DNA of 64,000 nucleotides from Pseudomonas sp. W4I3 (GCF_030816195.1 NZ_JAUSXS010000001.1:2813501-2877500), one strand, 5' to 3'; shown: positions 53,414 through 62,086, counted from the stretch's first letter. Made by a program: numbers and translations. Notes: a model not told the origin generated them from the letters alone.

Positions 53414-54820
53414 ATGCCTCAGATGTCCCGGCAAGACCCCCTGATCGAGCATCACACGGTCGATTACGTCCCCCTCGCAGAGCGCCACGGGAAGGCCCGC
53501 GACCTGTTCACATTGTGGTTCAGTACCAATATCGCGCCGCTGCCCATCGTCACCGGCGCAATGGTGGCCCAGGTGTTTCACCTCAACCTGATGTGGGGGC
53601 TGCTGGCGATCATCCTCGGGCATCTGCTCGGCGGTGTGGTGATCGCCCTTGCCTCGGCCCAGGGCCCGCGCATGGGCATCCCGCAGATGGTGCAGAGCCG
53701 CGGCCAGTTCGGGCGCTATGGCGCGCTGCTGATCGTGTTTTTCGCGGCGCTGATCTACATCGGCTTTTTCATTTCCAATATCGTGCTGGCCGGCAAATCC
53801 ATCGTCGGCATCGTGCCCTCTGTCCCGGTGCCGGCGAGCATCCTGATCGGCGCCCTCAGCGCTACGGCCATTGGCGTGATCGGCTACCGCTTCATCCATA
53901 CCTTGAACCGCATCGGCACGTGGGTGATGGGCAGCGCGTTGCTCGCCGGTTTTGTCTACATCTTTGCCCACGACCTGCCGCCGGACTTCTTCACCCGCGG
54001 CGGCTTCAACGCTGCCGGCTGGCTGGCCACGGTGTCGCTGGGGGTGATCTGGCAGATCAGCTTTTCGCCCTACACCAGTGACTATTCGCGTTATCTGCCG
54101 GCGGACATCGGCATCACCCGGCCGTTTATAGCCACCTACCTGGGCGCGACCCTGGGCACTATCCTGTCATTCGCCTTCGGCCTGGTGGCGGCACTGGCGA
54201 CACCGGAAGGCACTGAAGCCATGGTCGCAGTCAAGCAAGCCACCGGCGCGCTGGGGCCGATCCTGATGGTGCTGTTTCTGCTCAATATCATTAGCCACAA
54301 CGCACTGAACCTGTACGGGGCGGTGCTTTCGATCATCACCTCGATCCAGACCTTCGCCAGCCGCTGGACCCCCAGCATCAAGGTGCGCGTGATGCTCTCG
54401 AGCGTGATCCTCGCCAGTTGCTGCGTGGTGGCGCTGGGCGCTTCGGCGGACTTCATCGCGCAATTTATCGGGCTGATCCTCGCGCTGTTGCTGGTGCTGG
54501 TGCCGTGGGCCTCGATCAACCTGATCGATTTCTACATCATCAAACGCGGGGTGTACGACATCGCCTCGATCTTCCAGGCGGATGGCGGAGTGTATGGGCG
54601 GTTTAACCTGCATGCGATCGTGGCGTATTTCATCGGGATCATCGTGCAACTGCCGTTTGCCAATACGTCGTTGTATGTGGGGCCGTGGGCCAACCTGGTG
54701 GACGGCGCGGATCTATCGTGGCTGGTGGGGTTGGTGGTGACGTGTCCGTTGTATTACTGCCTGGCGACGCGCAAGCAGACGCAGAAGGTCCGAGCGGTGA
54801 AGCTGGGTTATTCGGACTGA
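53414..54820 (+). CDS. NCS1-family purine/pyrimidine-type permease
   Basis: This protein of 468 residues has twelve helices of the nucleobase:cation symporter-1 family. The N-terminal block LFTLWFSTNIAPLPIVTGAMV and the central SFSPYTSDYSRYLP are characteristic. Members carry cytosine, purines, hydantoins, allantoin or thiamin precursors. I start it at 53414 (MPQMSRQD); an alternative ATG lies at 53369. It is divergent from the flavin monooxygenase operon, which suggests that it imports that pathway's substrate. Confidence 0.9.
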   Translation: MPQMSRQDPLIEHHTVDYVPLAERHGKARDLFTLWFSTNIAPLPIVTGAMVAQVFHLNLMWGLLAIILGHLLGGVVIALASAQGPRMGIPQMVQSRGQFGRYGALLIVFFAALIYIGFFISNIVLAGKSIVGIVPSVPVPASILIGALSATAIGVIGYRFIHTLNRIGTWVMGSALLAGFVYIFAHDLPPDFFTRGGFNAAGWLATVSLGVIWQISFSPYTSDYSRYLPADIGITRPFIATYLGATLGTILSFAFGLVAALATPEGTEAMVAVKQATGALGPILMVLFLLNIISHNALNLYGAVLSIITSIQTFASRWTPSIKVRVMLSSVILASCCVVALGASADFIAQFIGLILALLLVLVPWASINLIDFYIIKRGVYDIASIFQADGGVYGRFNLHAIVAYFIGIIVQLPFANTSLYVGPWANLVDGADLSWLVGLVVTCPLYYCLATRKQTQKVRAVKLGYSD

Positions 54821-54838
54821 TCCTCACGTCAAATCAAA

Positions 54839-54865
54839 TACCCGGCGCTTGCCGGGTATTTTTTT
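54839..54865 (+). terminator. Rho-independent terminator of the NCS1 permease gene
   Basis: The stem TACCCGGC-GCTT-GCCGGGTA is followed by seven T residues, 18 bases after the stop codon. Confidence 0.93.
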
Positions 54866-54982
54866 GTAGTCGGTTTTCCCTGGTGCCGTAGGCAACTTCT
54901 CTATTTCTCTCCACGCCTTCCGGCTGGTGTCCGGGCCGTATTCGCTTGCTTATATTTCCACGCCATCGCTATTGGACGCGGG

Positions 54983-55987
54983 ATGCAGCGCATGGCGCAG
55001 GGTTATATCAACGACCATACAACTGACTACAGCAGCTTGAAGTCGCGCTTGATGGGGGGAGGCTTGAGCCGCCAGCGCTCCGACCATTTTGATGTGCTCA
55101 ACCGCCACCTGCGCCATGGGCTGGTCACGCCGGGGCAATTGGTGATTATTCCCGATGCACACAGCGCGCACTGCTCCAGGGACGAGGCCTGGTTGATGCG
55201 CCATGCCGAGCAAGTGCGGCGCGACTTGGAACAGAACTCATCAGCCGGGGCCTCCGTGATCAATGACTATGACTTGCTGCAGAGCTTGCTGACCTATGGC
55301 TCGATTGGCGTCGGCAGCGCGACATCGGCATGGGCGCGACATTTGGATGAAATAGTGCATACGTTGGAGGAAATCGAGCGCTTGCATCAACGGATGAAAA
55401 CGGGCGGGTTGAATCGCAATGCCTTCATTGGCCAACGGCAGATGCTGTTTGCATTGCTGGATACTCAACTGCGTGGCGCGGCCAGATTGGGTACGGGGTT
55501 GCGCAGTAATCAGTCGTTGAAGAAGGTCCTCGGGGTCTCCACCAAAAGCTATTTGCATAAGGGTGAGATTGCCGGGTATGCCCAGCGGATGGGGGCGATT
55601 GCGCAGGTGTCGAAGTGGCTGGGCAAGGGTACGTATGTGGGAATGGCGATGGACGTTGGCGCGGCGGGATTGGAGATCAAGGAGGCGTGTATGACGGGGA
55701 GGGAGGCGCAGTGTCGGCGGGCCAAGTATGTGGAGACGGGGCGGTTGGTGGGTAGCGTGGCGGGGGCTTCGATCGGGGGAGTCTATAGCGCGAAGGTTGG
55801 GCGGAGTGTTTGTAGGATAGCTTTCGCTATTGCCACTAAGGGACGCGCTGAGTTGGCCTGTGGAATTATCGGTGGCGCTGCGGGAGGGTATGCAGGAGGT
55901 TCTTTTTTGGGAGATGTCGGTGCTTTCCTGGGTGGAGAAATCCTAGAGGTCGATGGTGTTTTTTTATTTCAATCAGAGGGGGCTTAA
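54983..55987 (+). CDS. Glycine-zipper protein, possible membrane-active toxin, 334 aa
   Basis: I do not recognise a named family. Residues about 40-85 (NRHLRHGLVTPGQLVIIPD...CSRDEAWLMRHAEQV) look like a LysM-type or tail-associated segment. A helical middle follows. The last third is rich in Gly-x-x-x-Gly patterns (GRLVGSVAGASIGGVYSAKVG; GGAAGGYAGGSFLGDVGAFLGGE) that can pack in membranes. The next gene, two bases later, encodes a small membrane protein, as in many toxin/immunity pairs. Codon use towards the 3' end is less GC-biased than in neighbours, suggesting transfer. No stop precedes the ATG for some distance, so the start could lie upstream or the gene may be a truncated remnant. Confidence 0.6.
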   Translation: MQRMAQGYINDHTTDYSSLKSRLMGGGLSRQRSDHFDVLNRHLRHGLVTPGQLVIIPDAHSAHCSRDEAWLMRHAEQVRRDLEQNSSAGASVINDYDLLQSLLTYGSIGVGSATSAWARHLDEIVHTLEEIERLHQRMKTGGLNRNAFIGQRQMLFALLDTQLRGAARLGTGLRSNQSLKKVLGVSTKSYLHKGEIAGYAQRMGAIAQVSKWLGKGTYVGMAMDVGAAGLEIKEACMTGREAQCRRAKYVETGRLVGSVAGASIGGVYSAKVGRSVCRIAFAIATKGRAELACGIIGGAAGGYAGGSFLGDVGAFLGGEILEVDGVFLFQSEGA

Positions 55988-55989
55988 TA

Positions 55990-56352
55990 ATGTCGCTCTT
56001 TCTTGTCTATAGCATCGTGCTGATGGCTGGGACGCACGTCCTTTTGGGGCTGATTCTATATGCCGAATATAGAAAGCTCGACGAGCTGGAAAGTTACTTC
56101 AGTGAGAACGAAAGAGTTCGTAGGCATAAACGTTTTTGGAAAAGAAACCAACGGATCGATAGGTTTCACCGTATGGGACTGATGGTTGATTTCCTGTCCG
56201 ATTCAAAGCGCTTCGTGAAAGCTGGCCTCGTCACCGAGGGCGAGTTGGCGTCAGTTCCTTTAGCGCTCAGAAGATGGGCAGTGTGGCCCTATCGCAGCTG
56301 TCATATCTGGGCGGTTGCAACCGTCATCTGGGCCATTTGGTACAGGGCTTGA
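55990..56352 (+). CDS. Small membrane protein, possible immunity protein, 120 aa
   Basis: The protein has an N-terminal helix (about 4-24) and a C-terminal helix (about 100-118, IWAVATVIWAIW) around a charged cytosolic loop (ENERVRRHKRFWKRNQRIDRFHR). It is directly downstream of the glycine-zipper protein and probably co-translated with it. The pairing of a Gly-rich, membrane-active candidate with a small membrane protein suggests an immunity role, but no family evidence exists. Confidence 0.6.
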   Translation: MSLFLVYSIVLMAGTHVLLGLILYAEYRKLDELESYFSENERVRRHKRFWKRNQRIDRFHRMGLMVDFLSDSKRFVKAGLVTEGELASVPLALRRWAVWPYRSCHIWAVATVIWAIWYRA

Positions 56353-56405
56353 GGCGGCGCTCCGATGGCGGAACAGCCAGCTGCAAAAAACTCGCTGAAG
56401 GATAT

Positions 56406-56435
56406 TCCGCTATCGGGAGCCAGCCGCTGCCACAT
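56406..56435. repeat. Degenerate REP fragment
   Basis: CCGCTATCGGGAGCCAGCCGCTGCCACAT resembles the right half of a GTGGGAGGGGGCTTGC-family REPIN, with several changes in the stem. It lies between the possible toxin/immunity pair and the ABC operon. Confidence 0.55.
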
Positions 56436-56454
56436 GAAGCCTTCCAGGGCAGGC

Positions 56455-57609
56455 TCAATGCGCCCCGGCCGCCTTGTTCAAATCACTCTCGGCCCACTCC
56501 GTATACACACACGCGTCCGCCGTGGCCCAGCGCACCCGCACCGGGTCGCCGGCCTTGAGCGGCATGCCCGCCGCAGAGAGCGCTTTGACCGTCATCGAAG
56601 TACCGCCGAGGGTCTTCACCGCGCAGGTCTGGCTCTCGCCCAGAAACAGCACCTCCCCGACAATCGCCGAGACTTCATTCCAGCCAGCCGCCAAAGGTTG
56701 TTCGGCGGCCTGTTCGACGCTCAGCGCCAGGGCCTTTTCCGGGCGTACCATCAGTAATACATCCTGCCCCGTGTGCAGCCCGGTGGTCAGGCGGATCGAC
56801 AGCGACTGGCCTTCAAACGACGCTGCCGCATTGCCCTGAGCCTTGAGCTTGAGGAAGTTGGAATTGCCCAGAAACGAGGCGACGAACGCGTTCGGCGGGT
56901 TCTGGTACAGGTCGAAACCGCTGCCCAGGCCGACGATTTTGCCGTGGCTGAAAATCGCGATGCGCTGGGACAGGCGCATGGCTTCTTCCTGGTCGTGGGT
57001 CACGTAGACGATGGTGATGCCCAGGCGCCTGTGCAGCTGGCGCAGTTCGTCCTGCAGGTCTTCACGCAGTTTCTTGTCGAGGGCACCGAGGGGTTCGTCC
57101 ATCAGCAGGATACGCGGCTCGTACACCAGCGCGCGGGCGATGGCCACTCGCTGTTGCTGGCCGCCGGAGAGTTGCGAGGGGCGGCGATGGGCGAACGGTT
57201 CCAGCTGTACCAGCTTGAGCATGGCGTCGACGCGTTTCTCACGTTCGGCGCTGGCCAGTTTGCGGATGGCCAGGGGGAAGGCGATGTTGTCGCGCACCGA
57301 CAAGTGCGGAAACAGCGAGTAGCGTTGAAACACCATGCCGATGTCGCGCTTGTGCGGCGGCACGTTGACCAGGGATTGCCCACTCACCAGGATCTCGCCG
57401 CTGCTCGGCGTTTCAAAGCCGGCGAGCATCGACAGGGTGGTGCTCTTGCCCGAGCCGCTGGAGCCGAGGAAGGTGAGGAACTCGCCGTCCTGGATGTCCA
57501 GGGAGATGTTGTCCACGGCGGCAAAGTCGCCGTAGTACTTGTTCAGGTTGCGCAGGCTGACCAGTGGTTGGCCGGGGTTCTGCGCGACATCTTGGATTAC
57601 TGCACTCAT
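56455..57609 (-). CDS. Polyamine-type ABC transporter ATP-binding protein (PotA-like)
   Basis: This protein of 384 residues has an N-terminal ATPase domain (GSSGSGKST, QLSGGQQQRVAIARAL, LLMDEPLGALD) and a C-terminal TOBE domain. It is the last gene of a four-gene importer operon. Class members import putrescine, spermidine, and also various amines or acids. GAGGAG precedes the start. Confidence 0.93.
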   Translation of the reverse strand: MSAVIQDVAQNPGQPLVSLRNLNKYYGDFAAVDNISLDIQDGEFLTFLGSSGSGKSTTLSMLAGFETPSSGEILVSGQSLVNVPPHKRDIGMVFQRYSLFPHLSVRDNIAFPLAIRKLASAEREKRVDAMLKLVQLEPFAHRRPSQLSGGQQQRVAIARALVYEPRILLMDEPLGALDKKLREDLQDELRQLHRRLGITIVYVTHDQEEAMRLSQRIAIFSHGKIVGLGSGFDLYQNPPNAFVASFLGNSNFLKLKAQGNAAASFEGQSLSIRLTTGLHTGQDVLLMVRPEKALALSVEQAAEQPLAAGWNEVSAIVGEVLFLGESQTCAVKTLGGTSMTVKALSAAGMPLKAGDPVRVRWATADACVYTEWAESDLNKAAGAH

Positions 57610-57626
57610 GTTCTGCTCCTCGGCGC

Positions 57627-58436
57627 CTAGGCGCGGGTTTCAGTGCGCCGACGAAGGGCGGCGGCAATCACCATGACCAGTACCGACAGCCCGATCAGCA
57701 ACGTCGAGGCGACGGCGATCACAGGCGTCAGGTCCTGGCGCAGGGTGGTCCACATTTTGACGGGAAGGGTTTGCAGGGTCGGGCTGGCCATCATCACGCT
57801 GAGCACCACTTCGTCCCATGAGACAAGAAAGGCGAACAGCGCACCGGCCACCATCCCTGGGCGAATCGCCGGGAAGGTCACCTTGAACACCGCCTGCAGG
57901 CGCGAGGCGCCGCAGATCACTGCGGCGTCTTCAATCGACTGGTCGAACAGCTTCAGTGAGTTGATGATCGAGATGATGGTGAACGGCAGCGCGACAATCA
58001 CGTGGCTGACCACGAAGGCGAACATCGTGCCGGTATAGCCGAGCTTGAGGAACAGCGCGTACACCGCCACGGCGATGATCACCAGCGGCACGATCATCGG
58101 CAGGGTGAACAGGCCGTAGAGCAGCTCGCGGCCGGGGAAGCGTCCGCGCACCAAGGCAAAGGCGGTCGGCAAACCCAGCGCCACCGCGAAGATCGTGGTC
58201 AGAACCGCGACCTTGAGGCTGGCGATCGCGGCGTTCATCCAATCCGCGTTGGAGAAGAACTGGCCGTACCATTTGAGCGTCCAGCCTGGCGGCGGAAACA
58301 CCAGCCATTGCGACGAACCGAACGACAGCAGCACGATAAACACGATCGGCAAGAGCAGGAACAGGCCAATCAAGCCGGTGGTGGTGTAGAGGCCCAGGCG
58401 CATCCTGCGGCTCATGGCGTTGGGGGTCAGGAGCAT
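57627..58436 (-). CDS. Polyamine-type ABC transporter permease (PotC/PotI-like)
   Basis: This protein of 269 residues has six helices. It contains the EAA loop (SIEDAAVICGASRLQAVFKVTFPAIRPGMVAGALFAF) that contacts the ATPase. It begins six bases after the preceding permease gene. It forms the channel together with the PotB/H-like protein. Confidence 0.92.
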   Translation of the reverse strand: MLLTPNAMSRRMRLGLYTTTGLIGLFLLLPIVFIVLLSFGSSQWLVFPPPGWTLKWYGQFFSNADWMNAAIASLKVAVLTTIFAVALGLPTAFALVRGRFPGRELLYGLFTLPMIVPLVIIAVAVYALFLKLGYTGTMFAFVVSHVIVALPFTIISIINSLKLFDQSIEDAAVICGASRLQAVFKVTFPAIRPGMVAGALFAFLVSWDEVVLSVMMASPTLQTLPVKMWTTLRQDLTPVIAVASTLLIGLSVLVMVIAAALRRRTETRA

Positions 58437-58442
58437 GACGGC

Positions 58443-59372
58443 TTACCTCGCGTTGCTGGCGCCAACCGGGGATTCCGGCTGGAGCTTCAGGTAGAAGTAG
58501 AACAGCACCAGCGTGATGAAAATCAGCAACGCCGCACCGGCACTGGCCAGGCCCCAATTGAGGAACGATTGCACCTGCTGAATGATGAACTCGGGCAACA
58601 TCATGTTCTGCGCACCACCGAGCAACGCCGGGGTGACGTAGTAACCGAGGGACATCACAAACACCATCAACCCGCCGGAGAACAACCCCGGCCGACACAG
58701 CGGCAGGAACACCCGGAAGAAGTTGGTCCATGGGCTGGCGCCACAGATGGAGCCGGCCTGCAGGATCATCGGGTCGATGGCCTGCATGGTCGCCTGCAGC
58801 GGCAACACGATGAACGGAATCATGATGTAGCTCATGCCGATCACCACGCCGGTGAGGTTATGCACCATCTCCAGCGGTTGATCGATGATGCCCATGGCCA
58901 TCAATGCCTTGTTGATCACCCCGGACGCTTGCAGCAAGACCAGCCACGAATAGGTGCGGGCGAGCAAGCTGGTCCACATCGACAACAGCACGATGTTAAG
59001 GATCCAGCGGCCCCAGCCGCGCGGCACCAGGGTAATCGCCCAGGCCAGCGGAAAGCCCAGCAGCAGGCTGAACAGGGTCACCAGGCCAGCCACCGAAAAG
59101 GTATTGAGCAACACCCGCGCATACGCCGAGTTGGCAAACAGCTGTTCGTAGTTGCCCAGGCCCGGCACCGGCTCCAGCACGCCGCGCAGCAGCAGGCCGA
59201 TCAGCGGCGCGAGAAAGAACAGGCCGAGGAACAGCAGCGCCGGTATCAGGTTGCTCGACCCGCGCCACCGCTGCACCAGGGTCGGCATCCCGGCCTTGGC
59301 GTCAACCGCACCAGAGGCGCCGAGCGCGCCCCCGGCCGGCGTGGTTGCCGTCATTTTCATTTGACTAGCCAT
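58443..59372 (-). CDS. Polyamine-type ABC transporter permease (PotB/PotH-like)
   Basis: This protein of 309 residues has six helices and an N-terminal cytosolic extension. The EAA loop is ATMQAIDPMILQAGSICGASPWTNFFRVFLPLCRPG. The start overlaps the end of the binding-protein gene by 16 bases. Confidence 0.92.
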   Translation of the reverse strand: MASQMKMTATTPAGGALGASGAVDAKAGMPTLVQRWRGSSNLIPALLFLGLFFLAPLIGLLLRGVLEPVPGLGNYEQLFANSAYARVLLNTFSVAGLVTLFSLLLGFPLAWAITLVPRGWGRWILNIVLLSMWTSLLARTYSWLVLLQASGVINKALMAMGIIDQPLEMVHNLTGVVIGMSYIMIPFIVLPLQATMQAIDPMILQAGSICGASPWTNFFRVFLPLCRPGLFSGGLMVFVMSLGYYVTPALLGGAQNMMLPEFIIQQVQSFLNWGLASAGAALLIFITLVLFYFYLKLQPESPVGASNAR

Positions 59373-60382
59373 TCATTCCACCGTGTCGCAATGGCCGGAC
59401 CGTTCTTGGCCCAGTAGGCGAAATCGAGGGTGATCTGGTCCTTGGCGTAGGCCGTCGGCAGGTTGGGTGCGAGGACTGAATCCAGGCGCTGCACGCTGTC
59501 GATGTTCACCGGGGCGTAGGCGGTCAGGTTGGAAAAGTCCGCCTGGCCCTTGGCGCTGCTGGCATTGGCCAGGAACTTCATCGCAGCCGCTTTGTTTTTC
59601 GAGCCTTTGGGCACCACGAGAATGTCGGCCATCACCAGGTTCTGCTTCCAGCTCACGCCCACCGGTGCGCCGTCTTCCTGCAGGGCGTGAATGCGGCCGT
59701 TCCAGAACTGGCCCATGCTGACTTCGCCGGAGGCCAGCAGTTGCTGCGATTGCGCACCGCCGCCCCACCAGACGATGTCTTTTTTGATGGTGTCGAGTTT
59801 CTTGAAGGCGCGGTCCAGGTCCAGTGGGTAGAGCGTGTCGGCGGGTACGCCGTCGGCCAGCAGCGCCAGTTCCAGCACGCCAGGGCTAGGCCATTTGTAG
59901 AGGGCACGTTTGCCGGGGTAGGTCTTGGTGTCGAACAAGGCGCTCCAGTCCTGCGGTTTGCCGGCGCCGAGCTTGCCTTCGTTGTAGCCGAGCACGAAGG
60001 AAAAGAAGAACGAGCCGACGCCATGGTCGGAGACGAAGCGCGGGTCGATCTTGTCGCGCTGGATCACCGAGAAGTCGAGGGGTTCGAGCAAACCTTCGGC
60101 GGCGGCGCGCAGAGCGAAGTCGGCTTCGACATCCACCACGTCCCACTGCACGTTGCCGCTTTCGACCATGGCCTTGAGTTTGCCGTAGTCGGTGGGACCG
60201 TCCTGAACCACGGTGATGCCGCTGGCTTTGCTGAACGGGTCGGCCCACGCCTGCTTCTGTGCGTCCTGGGTGCTGCCACCCCAGCTGACGAAGTTGACAC
60301 TTTCCGCCGCCAGCGCTGCCTGGCTGGCCACGCTCAACAATCCCGCGAACAGCGCCGCGGTTGCACCTTTGTTCAACACCAT
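59357..60382 (-). CDS. Polyamine-type periplasmic binding protein (PotD/PotF-like)
   Basis: This protein of 341 residues has a signal peptide (LFAGLLSVASQAALA) and a type-II binding fold: SVNFVSWGGSTQDAQKQAW and QWDVVDVEADFALRAAAEGLLEPLD. PotD-family ligands include polyamines and other cations, but distant members bind sulfonates or pyrimidine derivatives, so specificity is open. It is first in the operon. A palindrome matching the shared GntR consensus lies about 105 bases upstream. Confidence 0.9.
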   Translation of the reverse strand: MVLNKGATAALFAGLLSVASQAALAAESVNFVSWGGSTQDAQKQAWADPFSKASGITVVQDGPTDYGKLKAMVESGNVQWDVVDVEADFALRAAAEGLLEPLDFSVIQRDKIDPRFVSDHGVGSFFFSFVLGYNEGKLGAGKPQDWSALFDTKTYPGKRALYKWPSPGVLELALLADGVPADTLYPLDLDRAFKKLDTIKKDIVWWGGGAQSQQLLASGEVSMGQFWNGRIHALQEDGAPVGVSWKQNLVMADILVVPKGSKNKAAAMKFLANASSAKGQADFSNLTAYAPVNIDSVQRLDSVLAPNLPTAYAKDQITLDFAYWAKNGPAIATRWNEWLVK

Positions 60383-60488
60383 TTTTACGCCCTCATTGTT
60401 GTGTTTATGAGCGGGCTTTGGAGTGCCCGCCTATCGGGAGCAGTCGGTCCGGATTGCCTGGTCAAGGTTGTCCGACCTATGGAATATC

Positions 60489-60504
60489 ATATTATGGTAT
60501 TCCA
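60489..60504. promoter_or_regulatory. Putative GntR operator, site 3
   Basis: On the minus strand TGGAATACCATAATAT; in full, the 23-base stretch 60481-60503 is an almost perfect palindrome. It lies in front of the ABC importer operon. Confidence 0.72.
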
Positions 60505-60560
60505 AACTTTGCGCAAGCACTTTGCCATACCGGTTATCCGCCAACGCTGGGTTTCCAGCC

Positions 60561-61667
60561 TCAGATGAAGGGTATGCTTTCCACGACTTCCAAGTCGTAA
60601 CCGGTCAAGCCTGCGTATTTCAGCGGTGGTCCGAGGTGACGCAGTTTGCCCACGCCCAGGTCCTGCAATATCTGCGCGCCGGTACCCACTTCCGAATAAA
60701 TCCGCGACTGCGACCGGCTGAACTGACGCGGCGCCTGGGTCAACTGCGGTACGCGTTCCAGCAGTGCCTGGGACGATTCATGGTTGGCCAGCACCACCAC
60801 CACGCCGCTGCCTTCTGCTGCCACGCTTTGCAGGGCGGCCCACAAGGTCCAGTTGGACGGCCCACTGTAGTCGGCGCCGACCAGGTCGCGTAGCGGGTCG
60901 ATCACGTGCACACGCACCAGTGCCGGTTCATCGCGGCGCAGTTGGCCCATGACCATGGCCATGTGCACGCCGCCGTCGATGCGGTCTTCAAAGGTGATCA
61001 GGCGGAAGGTGCCGTGCACCGTGGGCAGGTCGCGTTCGCCGATGCGTACCACGGTGCGCTCGGTGCTGAGGCGGTAGTGGATCAGGTCGGCGATGGTGCC
61101 GATCTTGATCCCGTGCTTGCGTGCAAAGACTTCCAGGTCGGGGCGGCGGGCCATGGTGCCGTCGTCGTTCATCACTTCGACAATCACAGAGGCCGGCGCG
61201 TGCCCGGCCAGGCGCGCCAGGTCGCAGCCGGCTTCGGTGTGGCCGGCGCGGGTCAGCACGCCGCCGTCCCTGGCGCGCAGCGGGAAAATATGCCCCGGCT
61301 GCACGATGTCGGCGGGGCCCGCGTTGATGTCCACAGCCGCTGCTACAGTGCGTGCGCGGTCGGCGGCGGAGATGCCGGTGGTCACCCCGGTGGCGGCTTC
61401 GATGGACACGGTAAACGCAGTGCTGAACACGCTCCCATTGCTGGGCACCATCTGCTCCAGGCCCAGGCGTTGGCAATGTTCATCGGTGAGGGTCAGGCAG
61501 ATCAGGCCACGGGCTTCGCGGGCCATGAAGCTGATAGTCTCGGCGGTGCAGCACGCAGCGGGCAGCAGCAGATCGCCTTCGTTTTCCCGGTCTTCGTCGT
61601 CGACCAGAAGGACCATCTTGCCCTGGCGGTAGTCTTCGATGATGTCTGCGATGTTGTTGAAGGACAT
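60561..61667 (-). CDS. ribB: 3,4-Dihydroxy-2-butanone 4-phosphate synthase with degenerate GTP cyclohydrolase II-like domain
   Basis: This protein of 368 residues has an intact N-terminal RibB domain (about 1-200; VDDEDRENEGDLLL, GHTEAGCDLARLAGH, VIVEVMNDDGTMARRPDL) that makes the four-carbon riboflavin precursor from ribulose 5-phosphate. The C-terminal half resembles GTP cyclohydrolase II, but the zinc-binding Cys region (RCDCG-like in RibA) reads DYSGPSNWTLW with no Cys, so that activity should be lost. This is the RibBX type known in several proteobacteria. It is preceded by a GntR-type operator, and there is no room for an FMN riboswitch in its leader of about 70 bases. Confidence 0.9.
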   Translation of the reverse strand: MSFNNIADIIEDYRQGKMVLLVDDEDRENEGDLLLPAACCTAETISFMAREARGLICLTLTDEHCQRLGLEQMVPSNGSVFSTAFTVSIEAATGVTTGISAADRARTVAAAVDINAGPADIVQPGHIFPLRARDGGVLTRAGHTEAGCDLARLAGHAPASVIVEVMNDDGTMARRPDLEVFARKHGIKIGTIADLIHYRLSTERTVVRIGERDLPTVHGTFRLITFEDRIDGGVHMAMVMGQLRRDEPALVRVHVIDPLRDLVGADYSGPSNWTLWAALQSVAAEGSGVVVVLANHESSQALLERVPQLTQAPRQFSRSQSRIYSEVGTGAQILQDLGVGKLRHLGPPLKYAGLTGYDLEVVESIPFI

Positions 61668-61695
61668 GAAAGGTGCTCAACTTTTATGGTTGTGT

Positions 61696-61711
61696 GTATT
61701 ATGGTATACCA
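61696..61711. promoter_or_regulatory. Putative GntR operator, site 4
   Basis: On the minus strand TGGTATACCATAATAC, containing the perfect palindrome TGGTATACCA. It lies between the divergent ribB and DUF1330 genes, only 28 and 26 bases from their starts, so it could control both. Confidence 0.72.
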
Positions 61712-61737
61712 CAGATTCTAAACAAGAGGATGTCCCG

Positions 61738-62031
61738 ATGAAGGCCTATTGGATTGCCCATGTGGATGTGTCCGATGCAGAGCAATACACCCAGTACACC
61801 CAGCGCGCACCGGCGGCGTTTGCGAAGTTCGGCGGGCGATTTCTGGCCAGGGGCGGGCGCAGTGAGGCGATGGAAGGCGGGCCGGCACGGCAGCGCAATG
61901 TGGTGATTGAGTTTGAAAGTTATGAGCAGGCGGTGGCGTGCTATGAGTCCGCCGAATATCAGCAGGCCAAGGGGCACAGAGCGGGGGCGGGAGAGGCGCA
62001 GATCATTATTGTGGAAGGGCTGGCGCCCTAG
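61738..62031 (+). CDS. DUF1330 small protein, 97 aa
   Basis: This ferredoxin-like alpha/beta protein matches DUF1330: MKAYWIAHVDVSDAEQYTQYT, FGGRFLARGG and VVIEFESYEQAVACYESAEYQQAK. The family resembles dimeric alpha-beta barrel monooxygenases/isomerases, but its activity is undefined. AGGA lies seven bases before the ATG at 61738. It is divergent from ribB and shares the operator region. Confidence 0.88.
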   Translation: MKAYWIAHVDVSDAEQYTQYTQRAPAAFAKFGGRFLARGGRSEAMEGGPARQRNVVIEFESYEQAVACYESAEYQQAKGHRAGAGEAQIIIVEGLAP

Positions 62032-62055
62032 GTATACCTGGCCGAGTGTGGTCCT

Positions 62056-62086
62056 AATGTGGGAGGGGCTTGCCCCCTCCCACATT
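62056..62086. terminator. REP-derived perfect hairpin between convergent genes
   Basis: AATGTGGGAGGGG-CTTG-CCCCCTCCCACATT is a loop-only fusion of REP arms with T/A-rich flanks. It can act as a terminator for the DUF1330 and Nudix transcripts from either side. Confidence 0.78.

Noticed and set aside
61668..61737. FMN riboswitch upstream of the ribB gene
   Set aside because: Only 70 bases separate the divergent starts, and none of the conserved riboswitch core is visible.
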